The notes under the pieces are model-generated. The model did not search any database and had not been told where the DNA came from. It was given only the letters and a program-made list of their open reading frames with translations. This document shows positions 8,425 to 15,838 of a stretch of DNA of 34,034 bases, one piece after another; within the stretch, counting starts at the first letter, position 1, and each line of letters opens with the position of its first letter. The translations under genes and the position numbers were made by a program. The DNA is from an uncultured Clostridia bacterium (GTDB lineage: Bacteria; Bacillota; Clostridia; Christensenellales; CAG-314): NCBI GenBank assembly GCA_947628135.1, contig CANQYT010000015.1:1-34034 (forward strand), written 5' to 3'.

Positions 8425-8471
8425 ATACCCAAAAACAATCAATCCAAACATCATTACAAGGAGAAAATCAA

Positions 8472-8846
8472 ATGGCTCGTATTTCCGGTGTAGATTTACC
8501 CAGAGAAAAACGTATTGAAATCGGTTTGACCTACATTTACGGAATAGGACGTACCACCGCCACGAAAATTTTGGCGGAGACGGGCGTCAATCCGGATACC
8601 CGCGTCAAGGACTTGACCGAAGACGACATATCCAAGATCCGTGACTGTATCGAAAAGAATTACCACGTCGAAGGCGACCTCCGACGCGAAAATTCGATGA
8701 ACATCAAGAGACAAATAGAAATCGGCTCGTACCGCGGTATACGTCACCGCAAGGGATTGCCCGTGAGGGGACAATCCACCAAGCAGAACGCGCGCACCCG
8801 CAAAGGACCTAAGCGCACCGTTTCCCGCGGTAAGAAAGCGAAGTAG
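8472..8846 (+). CDS. rpsM: 30S ribosomal protein S13
   Basis: A 124-residue S13 of normal length. It begins [29 protein letters not shown], a helix-hairpin-helix-like start. The C-terminal tail [14 protein letters not shown] and [12 protein letters not shown] is basic and reaches the P-site tRNA. S13 lies in the 30S head and forms an intersubunit bridge with L5. AAGGAG at 8458-8463 is the ribosome binding site. The gene follows a long gap with a hairpin and a possible promoter. Confidence 0.97.
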   Translation: MARISGVDLPREKRIEIGLTYIYGIGRTTATKILAETGVNPDTRVKDLTEDDISKIRDCIEKNYHVEGDLRRENSMNIKRQIEIGSYRGIRHRKGLPVRGQSTKQNARTRKGPKRTVSRGKKAK

Positions 8847-8859
8847 GAGGTAAGCAGAA

Positions 8860-9252
8860 ATGGCAGGAAAGAAAGTTGTCAAGAAAAGAAGAGATTTACG
8901 CAAGGTTGACAAAGGTCAGGTACATATTCACGCTTCCTTCAACAACACTATCGTAACTTTCACCGACCTCAACGGTAACGCTCTCACTCAGTGCAGCAGC
9001 GGCGCGCTCGGTTTCCGCGGCTCGCGTAAAAGCACGGCGTTCGCCGCTCAGCAGGCTTGCGAAACGGCAGCCAAGGCGGCAAAGGATATGTACGGTATTC
9101 GTTCCGTGGAAGTGTACGTAAAAGGTCCGGGACAAGGACGCGAATCCGCGATCCGCGCTCTGCAAACCGCGGACATAGACGTCACTCTCATCAGAGACGT
9201 ATCCCCCATCGCCCACAACGGATGCCGTCCGCCCAAGCGTAGAAGAGTTTAG
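8860..9252 (+). CDS. rpsK: 30S ribosomal protein S11
   Basis: A 130-residue S11. Conserved blocks are [60 protein letters not shown] and the C-terminal [18 protein letters not shown], which is nearly invariant among bacteria. S11 lies on the 30S platform at the mRNA exit. AGGAGG at 8846-8851 precedes the ATG. The gene stands between rpsM and rpsD, as in the alpha operon. Confidence 0.98.
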   Translation: MAGKKVVKKRRDLRKVDKGQVHIHASFNNTIVTFTDLNGNALTQCSSGALGFRGSRKSTAFAAQQACETAAKAAKDMYGIRSVEVYVKGPGQGRESAIRALQTADIDVTLIRDVSPIAHNGCRPPKRRRV

Positions 9253-9267
9253 TAAAGGAGAATTACT

Positions 9268-9894
9268 ATGGCAAGATATACAAGTGCAGATTGCCGTCAG
9301 TGCAGACGTGAAAAATGCAAACTGTTTCTGAAAGGCGAGAGATGCTACTCGGACAAATGCCCCGTAACCAAGCGCGGCAAGATCCCCGGAGTACACGCCG
9401 ACAGCAGAAAGAAAGTTACCGAATACGGACAGCAACTCCGTGAAAAGCAAAAAACAAAGCGTATCTACGGACTTCAAGAGAAACAATTCCACAGTTACTA
9501 CGAGGAAGCGGAGCGTATGAAGGGCGTTACGGGCTCCAATATGCTTATCCTTTTGGAGCAGAGGCTGGACAACGTGGTGTACCGTCTCGGTATCGGCGTA
9601 TCGCGTTCGCAGGCGAGACAGTTCGTAAACCACGGACACATCACCGTCAACGGCAAGCGCGTAACCATTCCGAGTTATCAGGTAAAGGTGGGCGACATCA
9701 TTTCCATCAAGGAGAACAAGCGCGAGCAAACTTTGTTCGCCGAGTTGAAAGGCGCAAAAAAGCCCGCCAACATTCCGCAATGGCTGGATTTCGAGCCTGC
9801 GGAACTTACGGGCAAGGTGCTTGCAAAGCCTACGAGAGACGACATCGACGCCTCCATTCAGGAGCATATGATCGTCGAGTTGTACTCCAAGTAG
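9268..9894 (+). CDS. rpsD: 30S ribosomal protein S4
   Basis: The 208-residue protein binds the 16S 5' domain and starts 30S assembly. The N-terminal region has cysteines 9, 12, 26 and 31 (CRQC, then ERCYSDKC), the zinc-binding form of S4. The S4 RNA-binding domain is seen in RLDNVVYRLGIGVSRSQARQFVNHGHITVNGKRV. In E. coli and B. subtilis S4 represses its own synthesis. Here rpsD stays in the alpha-type cluster between rpsK and rpoA. AAAGGAG at 9255-9261 is the ribosome binding site. Confidence 0.98.
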   Translation: MARYTSADCRQCRREKCKLFLKGERCYSDKCPVTKRGKIPGVHADSRKKVTEYGQQLREKQKTKRIYGLQEKQFHSYYEEAERMKGVTGSNMLILLEQRLDNVVYRLGIGVSRSQARQFVNHGHITVNGKRVTIPSYQVKVGDIISIKENKREQTLFAELKGAKKPANIPQWLDFEPAELTGKVLAKPTRDDIDASIQEHMIVELYSK

Positions 9895-9925
9895 ACTACA
9901 CGTTAGGCAAACGTTTCATTGCCGA

Positions 9926-9944
9926 CCGCTCCGTCGCGGGGCGG
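9926..9944 (+). promoter_or_regulatory. GC-rich hairpin in the rpsD-rpoA gap
   Basis: CCGCTCC at 9926-9932 pairs with GGGGCGG at 9938-9944 (one G-T wobble) around the loop GTCGC. The downstream sequence ACACAAAACAAATT has no T-run, so it is not a standard terminator. The gap of 86 bases is longer than most in the cluster. A processing or stabilising element before rpoA is possible, without further support. Confidence 0.4.
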
Positions 9945-9980
9945 ACACAAAACAAATTTATATAAGGAGATTGTTGTCCA

Positions 9981-10952
9981 ATGATGGAAATAGAAAAGCC
10001 GTTAATGACGGTAGATGAAAGCGGACAAAATGCCAGCGTGATCAAGATCGTTGCCGAGCCGTTGGAAAGAGGCTACGGGATCACTTTGGGAAACGCTTTG
10101 AGGCGAGTTCTTCTTTCCGCCCTTCCCGGAGTGGCGGTGGTCGGATTGCGTATCGAAGGCATTCAGCACGAATTTTCTACGGTCAGCGGCGTCAAAGAAG
10201 ACGTAACGGACATTATTCTCAACGTCAAGCGTTTGGCTTTGAAATCGGATAATGACGACAATGATTTCAGAAAGACAATAACTATCAACCAAGTAGGTCC
10301 TTGCGAGGTACACGCCGGCGACATCATCACCGACGGCGAGGTGGAAGTACTCAACCCCGATCTGTACATCTGCACGATCGAGGAAGGCGGCGCTCTCAAT
10401 TGCGAACTGTACGTGGCGCGCGGATTGGGCTACGCCTCCATCGAAAAGAACAAGGAACGCAACCGCGAGTTGAAACTCAACTATCCCATCGGTTACATAC
10501 CCGTCGATTCCATCTTCGGACCTGTCAAAAAGGCAAGTTACACGGTGGAAAGCGCCCGCGTCGGTCAGGACATCACGCGCGACAAACTCACTCTCGAAGT
10601 GGAAACCAACGGCGCGTTCTCCGGCAGGGAGATAGTTTCGCTTGCGGCACGCATAATCGAAGACCACATCAAGATGTTCGTCGATCTGTCCGAAAACTTC
10701 AACAAGGACATTTTGATCCCGAGAGAGAGCGACAACCACAAGAAAGTGTTGGAAATGAACATCGACGATATGGATCTGAGCGTTCGTTCCTACAACTGCT
10801 TGAAGCGCGCGGGTATCCAGACTGTGGAAGATCTTACGCGCCGCACCGAGGACGATATGCTCAAAGTGCGCAACCTCGGCAGAAAGTCGTTGGACGAAGT
10901 TATTGCCAAGCTGGAAAGCTACGGTCTGTCTTTGAAGAATAAGGATGAATAG
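9981..10952 (+). CDS. rpoA: DNA-directed RNA polymerase subunit alpha
   Basis: A 323-residue alpha subunit. The N-terminal domain (about 1-230) contains GYGITLGNALRRVLLSALPGVAV, the dimerisation core that starts polymerase assembly. A linker follows, then the C-terminal domain (about 255-323) with LSVRSYNCLKRAGIQTVEDL and LKVRNLGRKSLDEV, the helix-hairpin-helix DNA and activator contact. AAGGAG at 9964-9969 lies 11 bases before the ATG at 9981; a second ATG follows directly at 9984. rplQ begins 9 bases after the stop. Confidence 0.98.
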   Translation: MMEIEKPLMTVDESGQNASVIKIVAEPLERGYGITLGNALRRVLLSALPGVAVVGLRIEGIQHEFSTVSGVKEDVTDIILNVKRLALKSDNDDNDFRKTITINQVGPCEVHAGDIITDGEVEVLNPDLYICTIEEGGALNCELYVARGLGYASIEKNKERNRELKLNYPIGYIPVDSIFGPVKKASYTVESARVGQDITRDKLTLEVETNGAFSGREIVSLAARIIEDHIKMFVDLSENFNKDILIPRESDNHKKVLEMNIDDMDLSVRSYNCLKRAGIQTVEDLTRRTEDDMLKVRNLGRKSLDEVIAKLESYGLSLKNKDE

Positions 10953-10961
10953 GAGAGAATT

Positions 10962-11471
10962 ATGGCTACACAAAGAAAATTGGGTAAAGCAACCGACGCA
11001 AGGTTGGCTCTATTGAAAAATCAGGTTTCTCAACTGCTTTGGAACGGAAAGTTGGAAACTACCGAGGCGCGCGCCAAGGAAGTGCAAAAACTTGCCGAAA
11101 AATACATCACTCTTGCCGTCAACACCTACAAGGACACCGTCGAAGTCTCAAAGACAAAGACGGTCAAGGGCAAGCAAACCACCGTCAGCGTTCTCAACGA
11201 CGGTCCTACGAAACTTGCCGCTCGCAGAAAGTTGATTGCGGGTCTCGCGGACTTGCAGGAAGCGCGTCTCCCCAAGGAAAGCAACACCGAGTACAAGGTG
11301 CGCACAGGCGACGTGCGTCATCCCCTCATCGAAAAACTTTTCAACGAGTACGCTCCCAAGTTCGACAAACAGGCGGAAGAAAAGGGACAGCGCGGCGGAT
11401 ACACGGCTATCTACAAGGAAAACGCCCGCAGAGGCGACGGCGCGGAAATGGCGCTGATAGTGGTGCTGTAA
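10962..11471 (+). CDS. rplQ: 50S ribosomal protein L17 with internal insertion
   Basis: The protein has 169 residues, against about 115-130 for common L17. The start ATQRKLGKATDARLALLKNQ and TTEARAKEVQKLAEKYITLA match L17, as do GGYTAIYKENARRGDGAEMALIVVL at the end and KLAARR in the middle. Between YITLA and KLAARR there are extra residues (about 55-80, containing KTKTVKGKQTTVSVLNDGPT), and a second enlargement lies around residues 98-118. L17 sits near the tunnel exit. GGAG at 10952-10955 is the ribosome binding site. This is the last gene before the cluster terminator. Confidence 0.95.
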   Translation: MATQRKLGKATDARLALLKNQVSQLLWNGKLETTEARAKEVQKLAEKYITLAVNTYKDTVEVSKTKTVKGKQTTVSVLNDGPTKLAARRKLIAGLADLQEARLPKESNTEYKVRTGDVRHPLIEKLFNEYAPKFDKQAEEKGQRGGYTAIYKENARRGDGAEMALIVVL

Positions 11472-11553
11472 GCTTCGGCGGAATAGCGTATCGTTTGCCG
11501 CAGCGCAACGTCAACGCGTATCGTCAAAATTCCACCCCATTCGGTGAAAACGT

Positions 11554-11591
11554 AAAAAGACCGACTTTCATTGAGAAAGTCGGTCTTTTTT
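11554..11591. terminator. bidirectional terminator between rplQ and the bile salt hydrolase-like gene
   Basis: GACCGACTTTC at 11559-11569 and GAAAGTCGGTC at 11575-11585 form a perfect 11-bp stem with a 5-base loop. Six Ts follow (11586-11591) and five As precede (11554-11558), so it works in both directions. It ends the ribosomal cluster on the + strand and the convergent gene at 11600-12571 on the - strand. Confidence 0.93.
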
Positions 11592-11599
11592 GCAAGGGC

Positions 11600-12571
11600 T
11601 CAATTTTCCCTCGTTACCTGCTGTTCGGTGCGCATCGGGTAGGAAACCGCCGTGTTTCCGTCAAGGTTTGCGCGGCGCATATCCACCGCCGTGAGACAGC
11701 CGTTGTTGTAGGTGGTGTAGTAGTATATGCCTTTGTCCGTGTTGCAGCAACTGCTGTAAATGGTGTACTCGTAGCCCCTCTCCACAGCGCAGCAGCCCTT
11801 TTGCTGAGCGACCGAGCCGAGCAGTTGAAAGAAATGCCCAACGCTGCTCGCTTCGTCGCCGTCGCACACCGAGTTGTTTACAGCAAACGCCGCGCGCACA
11901 AATCTGCTTGCGGAACTGAGGTCTCCCGGCAATCCGAAGCCGCCCGCGCCCCTGCTGTATGCGTTCAATTTCAATTCGGGAGCAAAGCGGTTGCTCGCTA
12001 TTTCCCTCGTCGCCCCCATATAGTGCGTCAGGTTGAGCAGGTGGAAGTCAAATGTCGGGCTGTTGGTCATCACATTTACGGGGTCGTCGTAAATTTTCAG
12101 CCCGTCTGCCGTGCTTTCCGCAACGATAGAGGCGTTTTTGTCCGCGATGTGCCAATGCAACGGCGAGGCGGGCAGTTGCTCGCTGAAATCTTCGTTGCAC
12201 AAATTTACGTTTGCGAGCAGTTTTCGCGCCTCTTTTACGGTTGCGCACCGCGACAAAACAAACGGAATAAATTCAAACGGCGCAACGTTGGTCTTGTCGG
12301 GTCGCGCGTCGAAGTAACGCGCGTACGCGGGAAAGTTCAGCCCCGCCGCAGACAGCCCCTTTTCGTTTGTCGCGTCGTAGTAGAGCGGGTAGCCGTCCAC
12401 GACGTACGCCATACCTATCATAGCGTAGTTCTTCTTGTTTTCGGCGGCGTGGCGGAAATTCCATCGGAAGTTACGCGGCGCAATCGTCACCGACTCGTTG
12501 TAGCCGAATTCGTAATCGAGATTTCTGCCGAAGTAGTGGTCGTTGGTTTTGAAAGAAATGGAAGTACACAT
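11600..12571 (-). CDS. choloylglycine hydrolase family protein, probable bile salt hydrolase
   Basis: An N-terminal nucleophile amidase of 323 residues. After removal of Met1, Cys2 (MCTS) is the nucleophile. The other family residues are in place: Arg16 and Asp19 (GRNLDY), Asn79 (AGLNFP), Asn170 (MTNSPTFD) and Arg223 (SASRFVR). The segments VMTNSPTFDFHLLNL, GLPGD, KGIYYYTTY and NLDGN closely recall the Clostridium perfringens bile salt hydrolase, which cuts glycine or taurine from conjugated bile acids. Penicillin V acylase is the alternative within the family. No signal peptide, so cytoplasmic. The upstream frame is open to 12628, but GGAGGG on the - strand fits the ATG at 12571. Confidence 0.88.
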   Translation of the reverse strand: MCTSISFKTNDHYFGRNLDYEFGYNESVTIAPRNFRWNFRHAAENKKNYAMIGMAYVVDGYPLYYDATNEKGLSAAGLNFPAYARYFDARPDKTNVAPFEFIPFVLSRCATVKEARKLLANVNLCNEDFSEQLPASPLHWHIADKNASIVAESTADGLKIYDDPVNVMTNSPTFDFHLLNLTHYMGATREIASNRFAPELKLNAYSRGAGGFGLPGDLSSASRFVRAAFAVNNSVCDGDEASSVGHFFQLLGSVAQQKGCCAVERGYEYTIYSSCCNTDKGIYYYTTYNNGCLTAVDMRRANLDGNTAVSYPMRTEQQVTREN

Positions 12572-12633
12572 AGTTTTCCCTCCGTCGGTAATTTTCGCCG
12601 CAGCGCGTGGCGTTAAGCGAATTTGCAACGAGT

Positions 12634-12662
12634 ATTATACAACATTGTTTCGCAAAACGCAA
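12634..12662 (-). promoter_or_regulatory. promoter of the bile salt hydrolase-like gene
   Basis: On the - strand, TTGCGT (12657-12662) and TATAAT (12634-12639) are separated by 17 bases. The start would be about 12627, leaving a leader of about 56 bases before the ATG at 12571. The perfect -10 and correct spacing make this convincing. Confidence 0.7.
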
Positions 12663-12709
12663 CGTTGACCGTGTAAAAAAAGTATTTTTGCGAATTTTTG
12701 CATAGCGAC

Positions 12710-12738
12710 TGTACACACTACCCGCAGTGTGGTACAAT
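12710..12738 (+). promoter_or_regulatory. promoter with extended -10 for the secreted protein gene
   Basis: TACAAT at 12733-12738 is preceded by TGG (extended -10). TGTACA at 12710-12715, 17 bases upstream, is a partial -35. The start would be about 12745, roughly 97 bases before the ATG at 12842. The string GTGTGGTACAAT also occurs in the mfd promoter. Confidence 0.6.
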
Positions 12739-12841
12739 ATGGTAGCGCTTGCGCTCTTTTGATGGTTATCCGCCTGTGCGCAATGCGCTGTCGTATACCG
12801 CCTTTGCGATTGAGGGCGGGTATCCGTCGAGGAGCGGCTGT

Positions 12842-13291
12842 ATGAAATTTTTTGTGGGAGCGTTGACAGTAACTATGTTGTGTTGTTTTGTTTTCGGCGG
12901 CGCGGGGTCTGCCTCGCCCGTGCGCAAATTGGACGCGGAAGAGCGCCCGTTTGAAGTTTTCCGTTCCGCGGAGGAACTGAACGCCTACCGCGCGGCTCAC
13001 GAAGGCGATTTTTTCAATCTTTCCGACGAGGAGTACGCAATGTACGACGAAGCGTTTTTCCGCGGCAACGCGTTGGTTATGTTTCTCACGCAGGGTATGA
13101 GCGGCTCTATCAAGTGCGTGGCAGAGGATTGCCGCTTGCAAGGCTCGTCGCTGTACGTCAGGGTGAAAGAGATCAGCCCGAGTATGCACACGATGGATCT
13201 GCGCTACAACACTCTCGCGGCGTCCGTACCTCATTCCGTCGCCGAGAAAATAAAGTCGGTGCGCATCGAATCGTACCGCGTGGACGTTTGA
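12842..13291 (+). CDS. small secreted protein of unknown function
   Basis: The chosen start gives 149 residues, beginning MKFFVGALTVTMLCCFVFGG, a signal peptide with a likely signal peptidase I cut after Ala-Ser-Ala around residue 25. No lipobox is seen. The mature part has FEVFRSAEELNAYR, DEAFFRGNALVMFLTQGMSGS and a C-terminal stretch that reads as beta strands (SSLYVRVKEISP, SVRIESYRVDV). The layout faintly recalls PrcB-type domains, but I would not assign it. A longer frame begins at 12749, but GAGGAG at 12829-12834 fits the ATG at 12842. The gene has its own promoter and terminator. Confidence 0.7.
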   Translation: MKFFVGALTVTMLCCFVFGGAGSASPVRKLDAEERPFEVFRSAEELNAYRAAHEGDFFNLSDEEYAMYDEAFFRGNALVMFLTQGMSGSIKCVAEDCRLQGSSLYVRVKEISPSMHTMDLRYNTLAASVPHSVAEKIKSVRIESYRVDV

Positions 13292-13334
13292 CGGCGTTTG
13301 CGCAATTTTCCGACGGTCCTCGTGTCGTCGGATT

Positions 13335-13394
13335 CCTTTCGGCGGTGCGGACTTGTGCGGCGGATCGCGCGTTATTTGCCGAAGGCTTTTTTTT
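13335..13394 (+). terminator. probable terminator after the secreted protein gene
   Basis: CCTTTCGGC at 13335-13343 pairs with GCCGAAGG at 13378-13385 (one bulged T), followed by C and eight Ts (13387-13394). The 34-base loop is GC-rich and can fold further. The long loop makes it less certain than the others. The next promoter begins directly after it. Confidence 0.5.
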
Positions 13395-13396
13395 GA

Positions 13397-13425
13397 TAGA
13401 CAAATCTCCCGCTTTGTGAGATAAT
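13397..13425 (+). promoter_or_regulatory. promoter of the flavodiiron protein gene
   Basis: TAGACA at 13397-13402 and GATAAT at 13420-13425 lie 17 bases apart, and TGA stands directly before the -10 (extended -10). The start would be about 13432, giving a leader of about 26 bases that holds the ribosome binding site GAGGTG at 13448-13453. Confidence 0.75.
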
Positions 13426-13457
13426 TTACGGGTAAAAACCACGTTCGAGGTGAAAAG

Positions 13458-14609
13458 ATGAAATTGCACAAAGATATACGCTACGTAGGCGTAAACGATC
13501 ACGAAACAGACCTTTTCGAGGGGCAGTACGTCGTCCCCAACGGTATGGCGTACAACAGTTATGTGATCATCGACGACAAGGTAGCCGTTATGGACGCCGT
13601 AGACAGGCGTTTCGGCGGCGAGTGGCTGCTCAACCTTGCCACGGAACTGAACGGGCGCACGCCCGATTACCTCGTGATACAGCACATAGAACCCGATCAC
13701 GGCGGCAGTATTTCCCAATTTCTTCGAATTTATCCCGACGTTACGCTGGTAGGCAACGCAAAGACGTTTCTGATGTTGGACAATTTCTTCCCGAGCGGCT
13801 CAACGGCACGCCGTTTGGAAGTAAGCGACGGCGAAACGCTTTCCCTCGGCAAACACAGTTTGACCTTCGTGTTTGCGCCGATGGTGCATTGGCCGGAAGT
13901 TATGGTAAGTTACGACGCCTGTTCGAAAACGCTGTTTTCCGCCGACGGTTTCGGCAAATTCGGCGCGTTGGACGTTGACGAAGAGTGGGATTGCGAAGCG
14001 CGCCGTTACTATTTCGGCATTGTGGGCAAGTACGGCAACAGCGTTCGGCTACTGCTTAAAAAAGCCGCCGCGCTGAACATCGAAACCATTTGCCCGTTGC
14101 ACGGTCCTGTTTTGAGCGACGATCTCTCCCATTACATCGGTTTGTACGACGTCTGGTCGGACTACCGCGCGGAAAGCGACGGCGTGTGCATTTGCTACAC
14201 GTCCGTGTACGGTCACACCAAGGAAGCGGCGGAACTGATGGCAAACGAACTTGCCGCAAAGGGCTGTCCCAAGACGGTTGTGCACGACCTTGCGCGCGAT
14301 GATATGGCTGAGGCGTTGGAGGACGCTTTCCGTTACGGAAAACTCGTCCTCGCAAGCACCACCTACAACGCGAGCGTATTCCCCTTTATGCACGATTTCG
14401 TAACGCGCCTTGCCGAACACAACTATCAAAACAGGCGTATCGCCCTCATCGAAAACGGCAGTTGGTCGCCTATGGCGGCAAAGACGGTGACGGGTCTGCT
14501 TGCCCCCTGCAAAAATCTGACCTTCGACGGCACTGTGACTATACGTTCCGCTATGACGGACGAAAACCGCGCCGAAATCGCTCTCCTCGCGGAAAAGTTG
14601 TGTAAGTAA
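13458..14609 (+). CDS. flavodiiron protein (FprA-type O2/NO reductase)
   Basis: A two-domain protein of 383 residues. The metallo-beta-lactamase-like domain (about 1-240) has the full diiron ligand set: His76, Glu78, Asp80 and His81 in QHIEPDHGGS, His144 in MVHWPE, Asp163 in FSADGFG, and His215 in PLHGPVL. The flavodoxin domain (about 243-383) begins VCICYTSVYGHTKEAAELMA, the FMN phosphate loop. Such proteins reduce O2 to water or NO to N2O in anaerobes, taking electrons from rubredoxin or F420H2. No rubredoxin domain is fused, so a separate donor is needed. The gene stands alone with its own promoter and terminator. Confidence 0.95.
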   Translation: MKLHKDIRYVGVNDHETDLFEGQYVVPNGMAYNSYVIIDDKVAVMDAVDRRFGGEWLLNLATELNGRTPDYLVIQHIEPDHGGSISQFLRIYPDVTLVGNAKTFLMLDNFFPSGSTARRLEVSDGETLSLGKHSLTFVFAPMVHWPEVMVSYDACSKTLFSADGFGKFGALDVDEEWDCEARRYYFGIVGKYGNSVRLLLKKAAALNIETICPLHGPVLSDDLSHYIGLYDVWSDYRAESDGVCICYTSVYGHTKEAAELMANELAAKGCPKTVVHDLARDDMAEALEDAFRYGKLVLASTTYNASVFPFMHDFVTRLAEHNYQNRRIALIENGSWSPMAAKTVTGLLAPCKNLTFDGTVTIRSAMTDENRAEIALLAEKLCK

Positions 14610-14640
14610 CGCGCTTTGACGGCAAAGTTTATATTCCTGT

Positions 14641-14673
14641 CGCCTGCCCGTATCGGGCGGGCGGTTTTTTTTT
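14641..14673 (+). terminator. terminator after the flavodiiron protein gene
   Basis: CGCCTGCCCG at 14641-14650 and CGGGCGGGCG at 14654-14663 form a 10-bp stem (one T-G wobble) with loop TAT, followed by G and nine Ts (14665-14673). Confidence 0.92.
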
Positions 14674-15052
14674 GAAAAAGGCAATATGGGGCGGAAAAAA
14701 CAAAAAACATCACCCCGTTTTACAATTTTTGTTTTACGTCGGCAAAGGTAGACGGGTATGCCTCCGAACGCGCAACGTCGGGTCAATGACAAGCGTCGGC
14801 TATGTATCGGCGGTTTTTCTCTCGGACAGTACAAAGCAAGTTGACGTACCGCCCGATGTGAAAAGCCGCGCTCGATTCGGTCGGCGCGGCTTAACAGGCG
14901 GTTTACAAAAGCAAGTCGAAAATCTCCGATAAACGATTGCCCCGTTGTCGGCGGCGCTCGCGTACAAATTCGCGCTGTCGGTTACGACCTGCGGCGCGTG
15001 TAAGGTAAATCGTACGTTCCTTCTCCGAACGATTGTACCGAAAAACTTTACG
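14674..15052. other. 379-bp stretch without a recognised gene
   Basis: I see no convincing gene here. An open frame of 86 codons at 14672-14932 starts inside the T-run of the preceding terminator, has no ribosome binding site and resembles nothing. A perfect 9-bp inverted repeat (AAGCCGCGC at 14863-14871, GCGCGGCTT at 14884-14892) has four As on its left side, so on the - strand it could be a weak second terminator downstream of pth. Confidence 0.5.
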
Positions 15053-15076
15053 AAAACAGCCCCGTTTGTCGGGGCT
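15053..15076 (-). terminator. terminator of pth
   Basis: AGCCCCG at 15058-15064 and CGGGGCT at 15070-15076 form a 7-bp stem with a 5-base loop. Read on the - strand it follows the pth stop by 4 bases and is followed by TGTTTT. The short U-tract makes it moderate. Confidence 0.65.
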
Positions 15077-15080
15077 GACG

Positions 15081-15644
15081 TTATTTGGTGTTGTAAGTGC
15101 GCATAACCGCGTCTATCGGCGCGCCGTGTACAAATTCCGACAGCGCGCTTGCGGCGCGTTCCACGGCGGGGGCAAGCAGTTCGCTATCCTCGTCGGACAG
15201 TTGGGACAGCACGTAGTCTATGCGAGCCATCGGCGTATCTTTGCCTATTCCTATGCGCACTCGCGCAAACGCTTCCGTACCCAGCGACGCAACGACGCTT
15301 TTCAGTCCGTTGTGACTTCCCGCCGAGCCTTGCGCGCGTACACGCAGTTGTCCCATAGGTATATCCGTGTCGTCGTAGACTACGGCAAGATTGCCCTTTT
15401 CCACTTTGTATTTGCGCACAAGTTCGGCTACGGCGTCTCCGCTCAGATTCATATACGTCACGGGTTTTGCTATTATCACCTTTACGCCGTTTACTTTGAC
15501 GTGCGCGGTCACCGCCTTGCATTCAACTTTGGTAAATTCCGCGTTCAATTTTTCCGCCAGCCTGTTCGCGGCGGCGAAGCCCATATTGTGCGGCGTATTG
15601 AAATATTTTTTTTCGGGATTTCCCAAACCTACTACAAGATACAT
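15081..15644 (-). CDS. pth: peptidyl-tRNA hydrolase
   Basis: Releases tRNA from peptidyl-tRNA that dissociates from ribosomes. The 187-residue protein has the Pth active-site residues: Asn9 in VGLGNP, His19 in NTPHNMGF, Asn66 in MNLSG, Asp91 in VYDDTDIPMG and Asn112 in SHNGLKS. Length is typical. It is divergent from mfd. In B. subtilis pth and mfd are neighbours but co-directional. No good Shine-Dalgarno precedes the ATG; the nearest purine block, GAAGGA, is 18 bases away. Confidence 0.97.
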   Translation of the reverse strand: MYLVVGLGNPEKKYFNTPHNMGFAAANRLAEKLNAEFTKVECKAVTAHVKVNGVKVIIAKPVTYMNLSGDAVAELVRKYKVEKGNLAVVYDDTDIPMGQLRVRAQGSAGSHNGLKSVVASLGTEAFARVRIGIGKDTPMARIDYVLSQLSDEDSELLAPAVERAASALSEFVHGAPIDAVMRTYNTK

Positions 15645-15718
15645 TTCGTCTTTTTTTCGCTATCCTTCCGCAAAGCGCCGCGAGGGGCTGCGGTAGGTCG
15701 TGTTGAGTATTTTTATAT

Positions 15719-15747
15719 AGCATATCACAAATTTTGCCGATTGTAAA
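15719..15747 (-). promoter_or_regulatory. promoter of pth
   Basis: On the - strand TTTACA (15742-15747) and TATGCT (15719-15724) are 17 bases apart, with TGA directly before the -10. The start would be about 15712, giving a leader of about 68 bases. The -35 is one arm of an inverted repeat shared with the mfd promoter. Confidence 0.65.
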
Positions 15748-15758
15748 CAAGTTTACAA
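15741..15758. promoter_or_regulatory. inverted repeat holding both -35 elements of the divergent pth/mfd promoters
   Basis: TTGTAAAC (15741-15748) and GTTTACAA (15751-15758) are perfect inverted copies with AA between. Each arm contains TTTACA, the -35 of one of the two divergent promoters. It may be an operator, or simply two back-to-back promoters with the same -35. Confidence 0.65.
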
Positions 15759-15780
15759 CTTCGGCGCGGTGTGGTACAAT
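15752..15780 (+). promoter_or_regulatory. promoter of mfd
   Basis: TTTACA at 15752-15757, a 17-base spacer, and TACAAT at 15775-15780 preceded by TGG (extended -10). The start would be about 15787, giving a leader of about 52 bases before the ATG at 15839. Confidence 0.78.
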
Positions 15781-15838
15781 GTAGTGGAACAAAGCGCCGC
15801 CAGGGGTTTTGCCATTGTCGGCGTAAATTCGCAACGAG

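Noticed and set aside
14672..14932. 86-codon frame on the + strand after the flavodiiron gene
   Set aside because: It begins in the T-run of a terminator, has no ribosome binding site and no resemblance to a family.
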